Shown in pieces: positions 47,493 to 57,614 of a stretch of 64,000 bases of DNA (position 1 is the stretch's first letter; every line of letters starts with the position of its first letter). Source of the stretch: Paraburkholderia rhizosphaerae (GTDB lineage Bacteria; Pseudomonadota; Gammaproteobacteria; Burkholderiales; Burkholderiaceae); NCBI RefSeq assembly GCF_004366595.1, contig NZ_SORE01000010.1:124001-188000 (forward strand), given 5' to 3'. Under the pieces are notes generated by a model. That model was not told the origin of the DNA. It saw nothing but the letters and a program-made list of their open reading frames with translations, and did not search any database. A program made the position numbers and the translations under genes.

Positions 47493-47658
47493 AGTACGAG
47501 ATATCTGCTGGCGCGCGCACGCGAGTACGCTAAACTTGCGAACGCGCATCGGGTATCGAACGCCGTGCCGCGCGAAAACGATCCGACGTGCAAAGCGTTC
47601 ACGCGAGTCGCCGGCACCGGGCGGCGCACGTGCCGTAGCAGCCGGTTGCAACCAGTGA

Positions 47659-48315
<657 letters not shown>

Positions 48316-48335
48316 CTTCGAAGGAGAGGGAGTTG

Positions 48336-49133
48336 ATGAGCGCATACCGCGTGAAAAGTACGCTTGTGAGGACCACGCTCGTGGTGGGATTGGCCGCTGG
48401 CCTGGCGGCGACGCTGCAAGGCTGCGTGCTGGCGGTGGGTGCCGCGGCGGGTGGCGGCGCGCTCGTGGCGACCGATCGTCGCACGCTCGGCGCGCAAACC
48501 GAAGATCGCGAAATCCAGGTAAAGGCGATTTCGCAGATCAACGATGGCCTGCTCGGCCAGGGCCACGTGAACGTGACGGTGTTCAACCGGCGTGTGCTGC
48601 TGACTGGCGAAGTGCCCGACGATGGGTCGAAACAGAGAGCGGAGGCGATCGTGCGCGGGATCAATAACGTGCACGCCGTCGTCAACGAGTTGACCGTCGC
48701 GCAGACGACGGATTTCTCGTCGCGCACCAACGATACGTATCTGGAAGGCCGCGTGAAAACCGCGCTGATCGCGGAAAAGAATCTGTCCGCAAATAATTTC
48801 AAGGTGGTGGCGGAGAATGGCGCGATTTATCTGATGGGCCTCGTCACGCCGGACGAAGGCGCGCAGGGGGCGAACGTCGCGAGCCGTGTGCCGGGCGTGA
48901 CCAAGGTCGTCAAGGTGTTCCAGTACATCGAGCCGTCGGAGGCGGTCGCGGCGGCGGCTGCGGCCGCCGCGGCGCCGAGCGCGTCGTCGCCGTCGGCGGC
49001 AGCAGCGCCTGAAGGCGTGACGACCGGTGCGGTGCCGGATGCGTCGGTGTCGTCCAAGCCGCTGGATCAGCAGCCGCCGGCGCCGGTGTCGAACTCGAAT
49101 GTGCAACCGGGCAGCCCCCAGGTCGTTAAGTGA
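48336..49133 (+). CDS. BON-domain outer-membrane lipoprotein (DolP-like)
   Basis: A 265-residue lipoprotein. The signal ends in a lipobox (LQGC, Cys30). Two BON domains follow, at about residues 45-115 and 120-190 (VKAISQINDGLLGQGHVNV; VKTALIAEKNLSANNFKV), ending in VTKVVKVFQYIE. DolP binds anionic lipids at division sites and supports outer-membrane integrity. The last 75 residues are an Ala/Pro/Ser-rich tail absent from the 191-residue E. coli DolP. The start at 48336 has GGAGAGGGAG just upstream; an ATG at 48312 overlapping the diaA stop is also in frame. Confidence 0.88.
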   Translation: MSAYRVKSTLVRTTLVVGLAAGLAATLQGCVLAVGAAAGGGALVATDRRTLGAQTEDREIQVKAISQINDGLLGQGHVNVTVFNRRVLLTGEVPDDGSKQRAEAIVRGINNVHAVVNELTVAQTTDFSSRTNDTYLEGRVKTALIAEKNLSANNFKVVAENGAIYLMGLVTPDEGAQGANVASRVPGVTKVVKVFQYIEPSEAVAAAAAAAAAPSASSPSAAAAPEGVTTGAVPDASVSSKPLDQQPPAPVSNSNVQPGSPQVVK

Positions 49134-49501
49134 GGCATCGAATCACCCGCAGCGCGCATCGCGCGATCCGTGCCGGCGCGATGCTCGCGCTCTCAGCGGT
49201 GGCGATCGCGGCGGCGCCAGCAGCACGAGCCGCCGATATGCAGCACGGTCTGAGCATCGCGCAGCGCAACGCGTGCCTCGGTTGCCATGCAATCGACCGC
49301 AAACTGGTTGGACCGTCGTTTCAGCAGGTGGCGAGCCGCTACAAAGGCAACGCGCAGGCCGAAGCCATGCTCGAGCGCAAAGTGAAAGACGGCGGTTCCG
49401 GTGTGTGGGGCATGATTCCGATGCCTGCGCATCCGGCGATGAGCGATGCCGATATCCGCACGGTCGTCGAATGGGTGCTGGCTGGCGCGCCTTCGAAATG
49501 A
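49130..49501 (+). CDS. Class I c-type cytochrome, single heme
   Basis: A 123-residue exported cytochrome. A signal peptide (AIRAGAMLALSAVAIAAAPAARA, about residues 12-35) precedes the heme motif CLGCH (residues 49-53) and the axial Met in MIPMPAHP. The GTG start overlaps the BON stop by four bases (GTGA), so translation is coupled. This gene is usually not part of the E. coli yra cluster, but a c551/c552-like cytochrome follows dolP in many beta-proteobacteria (from general knowledge). Confidence 0.88.
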   Translation: MRHRITRSAHRAIRAGAMLALSAVAIAAAPAARAADMQHGLSIAQRNACLGCHAIDRKLVGPSFQQVASRYKGNAQAEAMLERKVKDGGSGVWGMIPMPAHPAMSDADIRTVVEWVLAGAPSK

Positions 49502-49556
49502 CGGCATCCCACTTGTCAAATCCAAAAACGCCTGTGCTAGAATTGCCGGATTCGTT

Positions 49557-49632
<76 letters not shown>

Positions 49633-49656
49633 ACAAACATTGGCAAGATCCGACAA

Positions 49657-49689
49657 CCCCGTAAGCTCACCGCTTACGGGGTTTTTTTT
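49657..49689 (+). terminator. Rho-independent terminator after tRNA-Ala
   Basis: A perfect 10-bp stem CCCCGTAAGC / GCTTACGGGG with loop TCACC and eight T. It starts 25 nt after the tRNA CCA end. Confidence 0.95.
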
Positions 49690-49789
49690 CTTACGGATTT
49701 TGTGTTCTTACGGGTTCTGTCTTTATAGGCCTGTCGTTCGTGGGTCGCGCGGGGGGCGCGAACCGCAGCAGCCTTTCGAACTCCGCTTG

Positions 49790-50983
49790 TCAAAGATCGA
49801 TCGTCTTCCGTGCGCCGTTCCGGTCAATCAGTATCCGCAGTTTTCCCTGTGGAATGCTGTCAAGCCGCTCGCGCAGTTCCTCGATATCAGCAGGGGACGG
49901 CTTTTGCCCGTTGACCTCCAGTAACACGTCGCCACGTTTCAATCCGTACTCGGGGAAATCCTTCGGCGTGTCGTCGCCGATTTCGATACGGCCGTTGACG
50001 TACATCAGCGGGATACCTCGCAGCCGCTCACCATCATCGCGGGTAAAGTTCTTCGCGTTGTAGCAGAACACCATTTCGGCCGGAATCAACACGTAGTTGT
50101 CAAAGCGCGAGAAAAACCCCATACCGAGATTGTTGAGTCCGCCCGCGCTTTCCTGAAAGCGTAGTCGCCCGACTGCCTGGCCGCCGAGTGACAGACCATC
50201 CACCAGGTATCCGGCTGAATCGCGTCCGCCGTTTGCGGTCACGATTCGTGAGCCGCCAATCGGCCTGATGTCGTTGCCATCCTTGTGCAATGCTTCGAGC
50301 AGGTCGAGTGGCGCGAATGAGTCGAGCGCACCGGTGTCGATTCTGAACGGTACCCAGTTGCCGCTCTGCAGATCGAGCTGGATTTCGGGCGGTTGTCCGT
50401 AGGCGCTCTGATACGGAACGCAATGCTGATACCGGTTCGTCGAAGGGACGTCGGATAGAACCGTCAGAGTCCGGTTCATGTTGTCCACTTGCCAGGTCAG
50501 TTGGCGGAACACGTCAGCGCCAATCAGCCCATCGATTTGCACGCCGGTGGCTTTTGTCATCAGAGACAGATCGAGCCCAATCCACGGCGTAGCGCTTCGG
50601 ATCATATGGTTGCCGATTCCGAGCGGCAGCGATTGCCAGAACGTCACATCCTGTTTTCCGAGTGTGCCGCTGATGGTGCTCACACCTTCGGCAAAGCCTT
50701 GATGGAGCCTTTCGGGCACTTCGTTATCGTCTGCGCGCCGGGTGATCGTCGACGCAACGTGAGGGTCGATGATCGTATAGCCGGCTCCCGTGTCCAGCAT
50801 GAATCGATAAGTCTTGCCCGCGATCGACACCGGAACGATCAGCGAATAGCGGGAAATCGGCGTGGTCAGCGCCGGTTGCGGAAAGGCCGGTGACGCGGGC
50901 GTCGTGTCCCCGTGGTTCGTGCACCCCGCGATCGCTACAGCTATGGCAATCGTCATCGTGGCTTTCCCAATTCGTGTCGTCAT
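49790..50983 (-). CDS. Aspartyl protease-like lipoprotein with C-terminal PDZ domain
   Basis: A 397-residue protein. The signal ends in a lipobox (AIAGC, Cys21). Two retropepsin-like halves each carry a DTG motif: FMLDTGAGYTIID (about residue 63) and PFRIDTGALDSFAPL (about residue 216). The last 80 residues look like a PDZ domain (YGLKRGDVLLEVNGQKPSPAD). So a periplasmic, lipid-anchored aspartic protease is the best guess; members of this group are poorly studied. Codon use is less GC-biased than the neighbours. It is next to a tRNA gene and faces it tail to tail. Confidence 0.75.
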   Translation of the reverse strand: MTTRIGKATMTIAIAVAIAGCTNHGDTTPASPAFPQPALTTPISRYSLIVPVSIAGKTYRFMLDTGAGYTIIDPHVASTITRRADDNEVPERLHQGFAEGVSTISGTLGKQDVTFWQSLPLGIGNHMIRSATPWIGLDLSLMTKATGVQIDGLIGADVFRQLTWQVDNMNRTLTVLSDVPSTNRYQHCVPYQSAYGQPPEIQLDLQSGNWVPFRIDTGALDSFAPLDLLEALHKDGNDIRPIGGSRIVTANGGRDSAGYLVDGLSLGGQAVGRLRFQESAGGLNNLGMGFFSRFDNYVLIPAEMVFCYNAKNFTRDDGERLRGIPLMYVNGRIEIGDDTPKDFPEYGLKRGDVLLEVNGQKPSPADIEELRERLDSIPQGKLRILIDRNGARKTIDL

Positions 50984-51395
50984 CGTGGATCGTTAGTAAG
51001 CAAGACCGGCGCGATTGTCGTTGCGCGCGCGAATCGCGGACATCGGACAAGTCCGAACCGCGACCCGATACGGCAGGCCCCAAACATCCGCATTGGTGCA
51101 ACCTCGCGTACCCGCTACGTGCGGTCGCATTCATTGCACTGTCCAACTCCTCTAGAAAATGCGAATCCAATCGCCTACGCTGTAACGAGCCAGCTTTCCG
51201 GTGAGAGAGCCAGCCACGGTCTCCCATCCGTTGCACTGCAAAACAGTCGAATAGAGCAAGCAATGGTTTGAAACCGGACGCGTCCGCGTCCGGGCGGGTT
51301 ACGCCATCGGGTATCCGGCATCGCTTAAGCGGAGCGGCGCCGGGCATTGATTCGCATGACGAAACCCGTGGGTGATAACAACCAAGGAGACACTC
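50984..51395. other. 412-bp divergent gap before the quinoprotein gene
   Basis: Lower in GC than the flanks and without a recognisable gene. It must hold the promoters of the protease (leftwards) and the PQQ dehydrogenase operon (rightwards). No operator could be identified; the ribosome binding site AAGGAGA lies just before 51396. Confidence 0.5.
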
Positions 51396-53126
51396 ATGCA
51401 TTCATCCCGCAATGCAGTAGCCGTGGTGTCCGTATCGCTTACGCTGGCCTTCGCGTCGAACTCCGCGTTCTGCGCGGATGAAGTGCAAGGTGGCGCGACG
51501 ACGACCACCGCGCCGATGCCCACTGTGCAACCCGTCACGCAACAGCAACTCGATGCCGCGGCCGGCAATACGTCCGACTGGCTGCACCCGAACGGCTCAT
51601 ATACGCAGACCCGCTATTTTCCCGGCAAGCAGATCAATCGCACGAACGTGTCGAAGTTGAAGCCGGTGTTTATCTTCCAGACGGCGGTCAACGAGTCGAT
51701 GGAAACCGCGCCGATCGTGTCGCACGGCGTGATGTTCATCACGACGTCGTTCAATCACGTCTATGCGGTCGACGCGGTGACCGGCAAGGAGTTCTGGCAT
51801 TACAAGCACAAGATGGGACCGGTCACGACATTCTGTTGCGGGCCGAACAATCGCGGCGTCGCGATTTCAGGCGACCGGGTCTTTATGGGCACGCTCGATT
51901 CGAAGCTGGTCGCGCTCGATGCGAAGACCGGCAAGCTGTTATGGGAAACGCAGATCGCCGACCCCGAGCAGGGCTATTCGGAGACGATGGCGCCCACGGT
52001 TGTCGAAGACAAGGTGCTGATCGGCACGAACGGCGGCGAGTACGGTATTCGCGGCTTCGTGAAGGCGTTCGACGCGAAGGATGGTCATCTGCTGTGGACC
52101 TTCTACACGATTCCGGAGACCGGCCAGGAAGGCGTGTGGGCGACCGCTGACGCGACCGGCCGCGATATGAAGCGCGACATCGCGAAGGAAAAGCAGCAAC
52201 TCGCGTCAAAAGGCGGCGACTTCTACAAGACGCTCGGCGGCGGCGTCTGGATGACACCCGCGGTCGACCGCAAAACGCGCACGGTGTACTTCGTGGTCGG
52301 CAACCCGTCACCGGACCTGTATGGCGCGATCCGGCCGGGAGACAACCTCTATACCGATTCGCTGGTCGCGGTCGATCTCGACTCCGGCGCGTACCGGTGG
52401 CACTCGCAATACGTTGCGCACGATGTGTGGGACCTCGATGCGGCAAGCCCGCCGATTCTCGTCGACGCGCGTGACAAGAACGGCCAGATGGTGCCGGCCG
52501 TGATCCACGGCGGCAAGACCGGGCACGTCTACGTAAACGACCGCGCAACCGGCAAGCTGATCCGCTTCTCGCAAGCCATGATTCCGCAGGAAGACATGTG
52601 GACGCTGCCGACCGAAGCCGGCGCGCGGATGCTGCCCGGCGCGAACGGTGGCGTGGAATGGTCGCCGATGGCGTTCGATCCGCAGACGCGTCTCGCATAC
52701 GCGGCCAACCTGCACCAGCCGATGACCTACCAGGTCGCCGAAGTCGCGTACCCGGGCGGCAGCAAGCTGTGGCTCGGCGGCGCGTTCAAGACGATTCCAT
52801 CCGAGCAGCAATGGGGCAAGCTGTCGGCGGTCAACGTCGACACCGGCAAGGTAGCGTGGGACGTCAAGACCGACCAGCCGCTGATCGGCGGCGTGCTTGC
52901 GACCGCGGGCGGCCTCGTATTCAACGGCGAGGGCAACGGCTACTTCCGTGCGTACGATGCATCGACGGGCAAGAAGCTGTGGGAGTTCCAGTGCGGTGCG
53001 GGCGTAAATGCGCCGGCGGTGTCGTATTCGGTAAATGGCAAGCAGTATGTCGCGGTCGCGGCGGGCGGCAATACGCAGCTCGACTTCAAACGCGGCAATA
53101 CGGTCCTCGTATTTGCATTGCCGTGA
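51396..53126 (+). CDS. PQQ-dependent alcohol dehydrogenase, D-x-D (lanthanide-type) motif
   Basis: A 576-residue periplasmic quinoprotein with a signal peptide ([15 protein letters not shown], cleaved near residue 27). The eight-bladed propeller W-motifs are seen ([48 protein letters not shown]), along with the adjacent Cys pair TFCCGPN (147-148) that covers PQQ. The catalytic Asp is Asp346 in [13 protein letters not shown]. Asp348 two residues on matches the extra ligand of lanthanide-dependent XoxF/PedH/ExaF; calcium enzymes have Ala or Ser there. No C-terminal heme domain, so a separate cytochrome is needed: the next gene overlaps by one base. PQQ synthesis genes are not in the window. Confidence 0.9.
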   Translation: MHSSRNAVAVVSVSLTLAFASNSAFCADEVQGGATTTTAPMPTVQPVTQQQLDAAAGNTSDWLHPNGSYTQTRYFPGKQINRTNVSKLKPVFIFQTAVNESMETAPIVSHGVMFITTSFNHVYAVDAVTGKEFWHYKHKMGPVTTFCCGPNNRGVAISGDRVFMGTLDSKLVALDAKTGKLLWETQIADPEQGYSETMAPTVVEDKVLIGTNGGEYGIRGFVKAFDAKDGHLLWTFYTIPETGQEGVWATADATGRDMKRDIAKEKQQLASKGGDFYKTLGGGVWMTPAVDRKTRTVYFVVGNPSPDLYGAIRPGDNLYTDSLVAVDLDSGAYRWHSQYVAHDVWDLDAASPPILVDARDKNGQMVPAVIHGGKTGHVYVNDRATGKLIRFSQAMIPQEDMWTLPTEAGARMLPGANGGVEWSPMAFDPQTRLAYAANLHQPMTYQVAEVAYPGGSKLWLGGAFKTIPSEQQWGKLSAVNVDTGKVAWDVKTDQPLIGGVLATAGGLVFNGEGNGYFRAYDASTGKKLWEFQCGAGVNAPAVSYSVNGKQYVAVAAGGNTQLDFKRGNTVLVFALP

Positions 53127-53785
53127 TGGTGCCGATGAAGGGCGGACCGGCTATCGCGGACGCGGTCGGGCGCTTGCCGTGGCGGCGCCGCGCCGGTGCC
53201 GCGTTGGTGCGGCTGGCACGGCTGACGTTCGCGTTTTGCGCGGTTGCGGCGCTGCCGACGCTCGCGCGTGCCGACGCCGAAACAGGCAAGGGCAAAGCGC
53301 AGGTCTGCGTCACTTGCCACGGACCGCTCGGCAATTCGACGAACCCGGGCTATCCAGTCCTTGCGGGTCAGACGCAGCGCTACCTGTACCTGCAACTGAA
53401 GGACTTCAAGGAAAACCGGCGCAGCGACCCGCAGATGTCGCCATTTGCCGCGACGCTGTCACGCGAAGACATGCAGGATCTGGCCGATTACTTTTCGCAA
53501 CAGCGACCCGCGCCGGTCAAGGTCGACGCGGACGCGGCGAGTATCGACGCAGGCAAGCGCAAGGCGGCGGAGGTGTTGTGCACGATGTGTCATCTGGGCG
53601 GTTTTAGCGGCCAGAACGAAATACCACGCGTGGCGGGGCAATATCCTCAATACATTGCGAAGCAGTTGCGGGATTTCCGTTCGCACACGCGCACAAACGA
53701 TGCCGGAAACATGACGAGCGTGACTCGCAATCTGTCGGATGACGATATTCGCAACCTGGCTGCTTACGTCGCGAGTCTGCAATAG
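53126..53785 (+). CDS. Di-heme cytochrome c (c4-like), electron acceptor of the PQQ dehydrogenase
   Basis: A 219-residue exported protein with two heme sites, CVTCH (about residue 57) and CTMCH (about residue 153), each in a c4-like domain (GYPVLAGQTQRYLYLQLKDFKENRR and IPRVAGQYPQYIAKQLRDFRSHTR are repeats of the same segment). The signal segment is RLARLTFAFCAVAALPTLARA. Its ATG overlaps the dehydrogenase stop (TGATG). The inferred role is to accept electrons from PQQH2 and pass them to the terminal oxidase. An ATG at 53135 is an alternative start. Confidence 0.88.
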   Translation: MVPMKGGPAIADAVGRLPWRRRAGAALVRLARLTFAFCAVAALPTLARADAETGKGKAQVCVTCHGPLGNSTNPGYPVLAGQTQRYLYLQLKDFKENRRSDPQMSPFAATLSREDMQDLADYFSQQRPAPVKVDADAASIDAGKRKAAEVLCTMCHLGGFSGQNEIPRVAGQYPQYIAKQLRDFRSHTRTNDAGNMTSVTRNLSDDDIRNLAAYVASLQ

Positions 53786-53844
53786 CGATCGGACAGGTGA
53801 AGATCGACAGATCGACGGTCAGCCGAAGAGAGGGGACGCATCAG

Positions 53845-54501
53845 ATGAGATTCTCGCGATGGACGATGTGCGCGGCCGCGTTGCTCGGCATCGGCGGCGT
53901 GCTGTCGATGCCTGCGCGCGCTGCCGACGACAGCGTGAACCAGCAATTGCTGAACGCGGCGCGCAGTGGCGACACGGGCGCGGTCGAAGCCGCGTTGAAC
54001 CAGGGCGCGGTGATCGACTCGCGCAACCGGATCGGTGACACGCCATTGATTACCGCGTGCAAGAAGGGCTCGACCGCGCTGGCGCGCACGCTGATCGACC
54101 ACGGTGCGAACGTGCGTCAGGCGGATGTGGCTGGCATCACGCCGCTGATGGCCGCGGCGTACGGTGGCGATACGGAAACGGTCGGTCTGCTGTTGTCGCA
54201 CGGCGCGGATACCGGTGCGCAAGACCGGGTCGGCAAGACTGCGATGGAATATGCGGCGGGGCAAGGCAACACGGCTTCGGTCAAGCTGCTGCTGGACGCG
54301 GGTATGGATGTCAACCGCCGCTACAAGAACGATCTGACCGCACTGATGTGGGCTGCGGGTTACGACCGCGCGGAGACCGTCAAACTGTTGCTTGCGCGCG
54401 GCGCAGATCCATCGTTGCGCGACAACCGCGGCATGACGGCGATGGACATTGCCGCGCAAACTCACTCAGGTCAGGTGAGCGCGCTGTTGTCGCCGCATTA
54501 G
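53845..54501 (+). CDS. Exported ankyrin-repeat protein
   Basis: A 218-residue protein with a signal peptide (MCAAALLGIGGVLSMPARA) and about five to six ankyrin repeats filling the rest (each like GDTPLITACKKGSTALARTLIDHGANV, in part). It resembles the periplasmic AnkB-type proteins that accompany catalases or oxidoreductases. It follows the cytochrome gene by 59 nt, so it probably belongs to the same operon. The start at 53845 has AGAGGGGA upstream; an ATG at 53797 would put 16 polar residues before the signal and is rejected. Confidence 0.85.
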   Translation: MRFSRWTMCAAALLGIGGVLSMPARAADDSVNQQLLNAARSGDTGAVEAALNQGAVIDSRNRIGDTPLITACKKGSTALARTLIDHGANVRQADVAGITPLMAAAYGGDTETVGLLLSHGADTGAQDRVGKTAMEYAAGQGNTASVKLLLDAGMDVNRRYKNDLTALMWAAGYDRAETVKLLLARGADPSLRDNRGMTAMDIAAQTHSGQVSALLSPH

Positions 54502-54607
54502 CGGACGTGAGTGGCGAATGATCGGTCCACTGCGAGAACCGGGGGCGAGGCGCGAGCAACCGTGAGTCACAACCGCGAACCCGGCGCAAAGCCACCGCGG
54601 CCGCGCA

Positions 54608-56152
54608 TCAACCGTTCGCGCCAACCGTAAACACCGCCACCGATCCACTCAACCGTGTCGCCTGCTCATCGAGCGAGCCGGACGCGGCCGCGGCCTGTTC
54701 GACAAGCGACGCGTTCTGCTGCGTCACTTCGTCGATCTGGCTGACCGCCTGATTCACCTGTTCGATGCCGCGCCCCTGTTCGTCCGAAGCGGTCGCGATT
54801 TCACCGATGATCGACGCGACCTGCCGGATCGCCTGTTGCACCTGAGCCGTCGTGCGCCCCACCTCCTCGGCCTGGCTCGACCCGGAACGAATCGTCGCGA
54901 CCGAGCGTTCGATCAGCTCCTTGATTTCCCGCGCCGCGGTCGACGAACGTTGCGCGAGACTACGCACCTCCGACGCGACGACTGCAAAGCCCCGCCCCTG
55001 TTCGCCCGCTCGTGCCGCCTCGACCGCCGCGTTCAGCGCGAGGATATTGGTCTGGAACGCAATGCCTTCGATCAGCGACGTGATTTCCGCGATCTTCGCG
55101 GAGCTCGCCGCGATTTCGCTCATCGTGCCGACCATCCGCTCGACCGACTGATTGCCTTCATCGGAGATATGCGATGTGCTCAGCGCAAGCGAACTGGCCT
55201 GTTTCGCGTTATCCGCGTTCTGCTGCACGGTGGCCGTCAGTTGCGCGAGGCTCGCCGCGGTCTGCTGCAGTGACACGGCTTGCTCTTCGGTGCGCGTCGA
55301 CAGATCGAGATTACCCGCGGCGATCTGCCTGGACGCGATGCCAACCGCGTCGCTCGAGCGCCGCACCTCGGCAACGACCTCCGCCATCCGCTCCAGCAAC
55401 CGGTTCAGCGCGGCGGCCGTCCGCCCGATTTCGTCGATCCGCTCGACGCGCGCGTGCCGCGACAGATCGAGCGATTCGCTGACCTTTTGTAGCGTGTCCT
55501 GCAGACTGTTGAGCCCGTTGCCGATCAGCCGGTACAGGTGAGCGCCGAATGCGCCGGTCGCGATGATCGCGGCCGCGACGATCGCGATCATCCAGCCAAA
55601 TACCGTCCTGAACTGCGCGGCGTTTTCATCGCGGATCGAACGGCTGAGCGCGATGTCGTAGTCGAGATGATCGTGCAGACCTTTATCGAGCGCGAGCGCG
55701 GCGGTGTGCACCGCGCCGCCGTCGTGCAGCATCGACAGCGCGCCGTCCCGGTCGCCGGCACGCAGTTTGTCGAAGTACTGGTTGCGCGCACTGCGGTACG
55801 CGTCCATATGCGCGCGATCCGCCGCGAGCATACGTGCGGCGGTTTCGTCGGCTGCTGCGTAGGACGTCAGGTCCGCATCGAAACGCTTGTCCGCATCCGC
55901 GATCAGCGCGGCGATATTGGCACGGCTAGCGTCGTCGATGCCGTCGACCACGTAACGGTACGCGTTCAGGCGCATGTCGGTGACATCGCCGACGGCGGTC
56001 GAAATCGATCGGAGGCCCGGAATCGTGCGCGTTTCAAGGCCGTCGATGCGCTGATTCGATGCATACAACTGTGCGAGTCCGTAACCGCCGACGAACACCA
56101 GCGCGACAAGCGCAACGGCGAGCGTGATCACAAGTCGTCGAACGATGGTCAT
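54608..56152 (-). CDS. Methyl-accepting chemotaxis protein
   Basis: A 514-residue chemoreceptor. TM1 ([19 protein letters not shown]) and TM2 ([18 protein letters not shown], about residues 190-210) flank a four-helix periplasmic sensor domain of about 150 residues. A HAMP domain follows, then the signalling domain with the conserved tip [28 protein letters not shown]. There is no C-terminal NWETF-type pentapeptide. Start 56152 ([10 protein letters not shown]) is chosen because the signal anchor begins there. The ligand is unknown and no other che genes are present. Confidence 0.92.
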   Translation of the reverse strand: MTIVRRLVITLAVALVALVFVGGYGLAQLYASNQRIDGLETRTIPGLRSISTAVGDVTDMRLNAYRYVVDGIDDASRANIAALIADADKRFDADLTSYAAADETAARMLAADRAHMDAYRSARNQYFDKLRAGDRDGALSMLHDGGAVHTAALALDKGLHDHLDYDIALSRSIRDENAAQFRTVFGWMIAIVAAAIIATGAFGAHLYRLIGNGLNSLQDTLQKVSESLDLSRHARVERIDEIGRTAAALNRLLERMAEVVAEVRRSSDAVGIASRQIAAGNLDLSTRTEEQAVSLQQTAASLAQLTATVQQNADNAKQASSLALSTSHISDEGNQSVERMVGTMSEIAASSAKIAEITSLIEGIAFQTNILALNAAVEAARAGEQGRGFAVVASEVRSLAQRSSTAAREIKELIERSVATIRSGSSQAEEVGRTTAQVQQAIRQVASIIGEIATASDEQGRGIEQVNQAVSQIDEVTQQNASLVEQAAAASGSLDEQATRLSGSVAVFTVGANG

Positions 56153-56510
56153 GGCGTGCTGTCGAATCGAATCGCGGGTGCAAAGCGGGCTGTCGAAGAC
56201 GCCGCACCCGATAGCCGCCCCGACGCCCTCGTTTACGGGCCGGCGGCAGCCAGCTTGAGCGCGTTTTGCGAAAAAGGCGCTGCCCGGCCCGTCGGACTTC
56301 GCACTGCAAGCGCCGGCTTCGCGCATCCGCCACGTCGGTATCTTTCAGATCACCTGGCGTTGCCCATCATTTCGCGCGCGCGACCCTCGCGCAGATTTCA
56401 TTCTGTCAGCCGGAAGTGCTCTCACAAGCAACCATTGTCGGATGGGGCTAGGCTGCTCGAACGCTTGCGCGATTTTTCCTGCAACCAGCGGCACTCTCCC
56501 GAGACTTCCC
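56153..56510. other. 358-bp divergent gap between chemoreceptor and OpgC-like gene
   Basis: No gene, repeat or clear promoter seen. Frames are open in the left part but extend non-conserved N-termini of the flanking genes. Confidence 0.45.
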
Positions 56511-57614
56511 ATGCCCCCCCGCCGAGGACGCTCGATCGAAGTGGACTTTTTCCGCGGTGTCGTATTGATCGTCATCGCTCTGGATCACATTCCTGGCAGC
56601 GTGTTGTCGCATTTGATGCTGCACACATATGCGCTATGCGATTCGGCTGAAGTGTTCGTATGCCTCGGCGGCTACGCGTCCGCCGCCGCGTACGACGCGG
56701 TATTGGCCAAACGCGGCACACAGGCCGCGCGAAGTCGCTTTTTCAGGCGCAGCGTCGAGATTTACCGCGCGTATCTGCTGACGGCCGTGCTGACGCTGCT
56801 GTCCGGCGCGGTGCTCGCGCTGTTCCACCTGAACCGGCCAATGGTCGAGCTGACCGGCTGGCCTTCGTTTTCGGCGACTCCGCTGCGCGAGACGTTCGAT
56901 ATTGCCGTGCTGCGCCGGCAGCCGTATCTGTCGAGCGTGTTGCCGATGTATGTGCTATTTCCGCTGGCCGTGCCATTTATTGTGCCGCTCGCGCGGCGCT
57001 CGGCGAGCCTGGCACTTGCTTTGAGCATGGTGGTCTGGCTCGCGGCGCGGCCGCTCGCGGCACTGCTGCGGATCGACGACGTCGGCGATTGGGCTTTCAA
57101 TCCGTTTGCATGGCAGTTGATGTTCGTGCTCGGTATTCTGTGCCGGGTGAGGCCGGTCGATGACGGCTTCCTTGCGACGAATACCGGGCGGTGGCTGACG
57201 CGCATCGCGCTCGCGGCCGCGCTCGGCTTTGCGACGGTCAAGCTGTTTATCCTCACGCAACCACTGCCCGGTCATCTGAAACAGAACCTGTCGACTGAAC
57301 GTGTGATCAATTTCATTGCGATTGCCTGGCTCGCGGTCGTGCTGGTTCGGAGCGGCTTTATCGCGCGCCTCGCGCAACGTTTGCCCGGCATCGTGACGGT
57401 CGGACAAATGGGGCTTGTCTGTTTCGTCGGCGGCACGGTGATTTCGCTGGTCGTCGATACGGCGACTCCACGGGCGCTGCATGGCGTTGCGCACGATCTC
57501 GCTGCGTTCGCCGGCGACCTCGTCGCGATTATCGCGGTGCTGACGCTGGCGCGCGTATGGCGCGACTGGACGCGCAACGCAAGGCGCCCCGCGGTGCAAG
57601 GAGCCGACGTGTGA
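56511..57614 (+). CDS. OpgC-family membrane protein
   Basis: A 367-residue integral membrane protein with about ten helices. The start MPPRRGRSIEVDFFRGVVL and LDHIPGSVLSHLMLHTYALCDSAEVFVCLGGY (in part) match the OpgC domain (related to acyltransferase 3), whose E. coli member succinylates periplasmic glucans. His in LDHIPG and the acidic ESF-like region are kept. Glucan synthesis genes (opgGH) are absent, so another acceptor is possible. Its stop overlaps the start of the esterase (GTGA), so the pair is coupled; a modified-glycan or acyl-ester role for both is speculation. Confidence 0.8.
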   Translation: MPPRRGRSIEVDFFRGVVLIVIALDHIPGSVLSHLMLHTYALCDSAEVFVCLGGYASAAAYDAVLAKRGTQAARSRFFRRSVEIYRAYLLTAVLTLLSGAVLALFHLNRPMVELTGWPSFSATPLRETFDIAVLRRQPYLSSVLPMYVLFPLAVPFIVPLARRSASLALALSMVVWLAARPLAALLRIDDVGDWAFNPFAWQLMFVLGILCRVRPVDDGFLATNTGRWLTRIALAAALGFATVKLFILTQPLPGHLKQNLSTERVINFIAIAWLAVVLVRSGFIARLAQRLPGIVTVGQMGLVCFVGGTVISLVVDTATPRALHGVAHDLAAFAGDLVAIIAVLTLARVWRDWTRNARRPAVQGADV

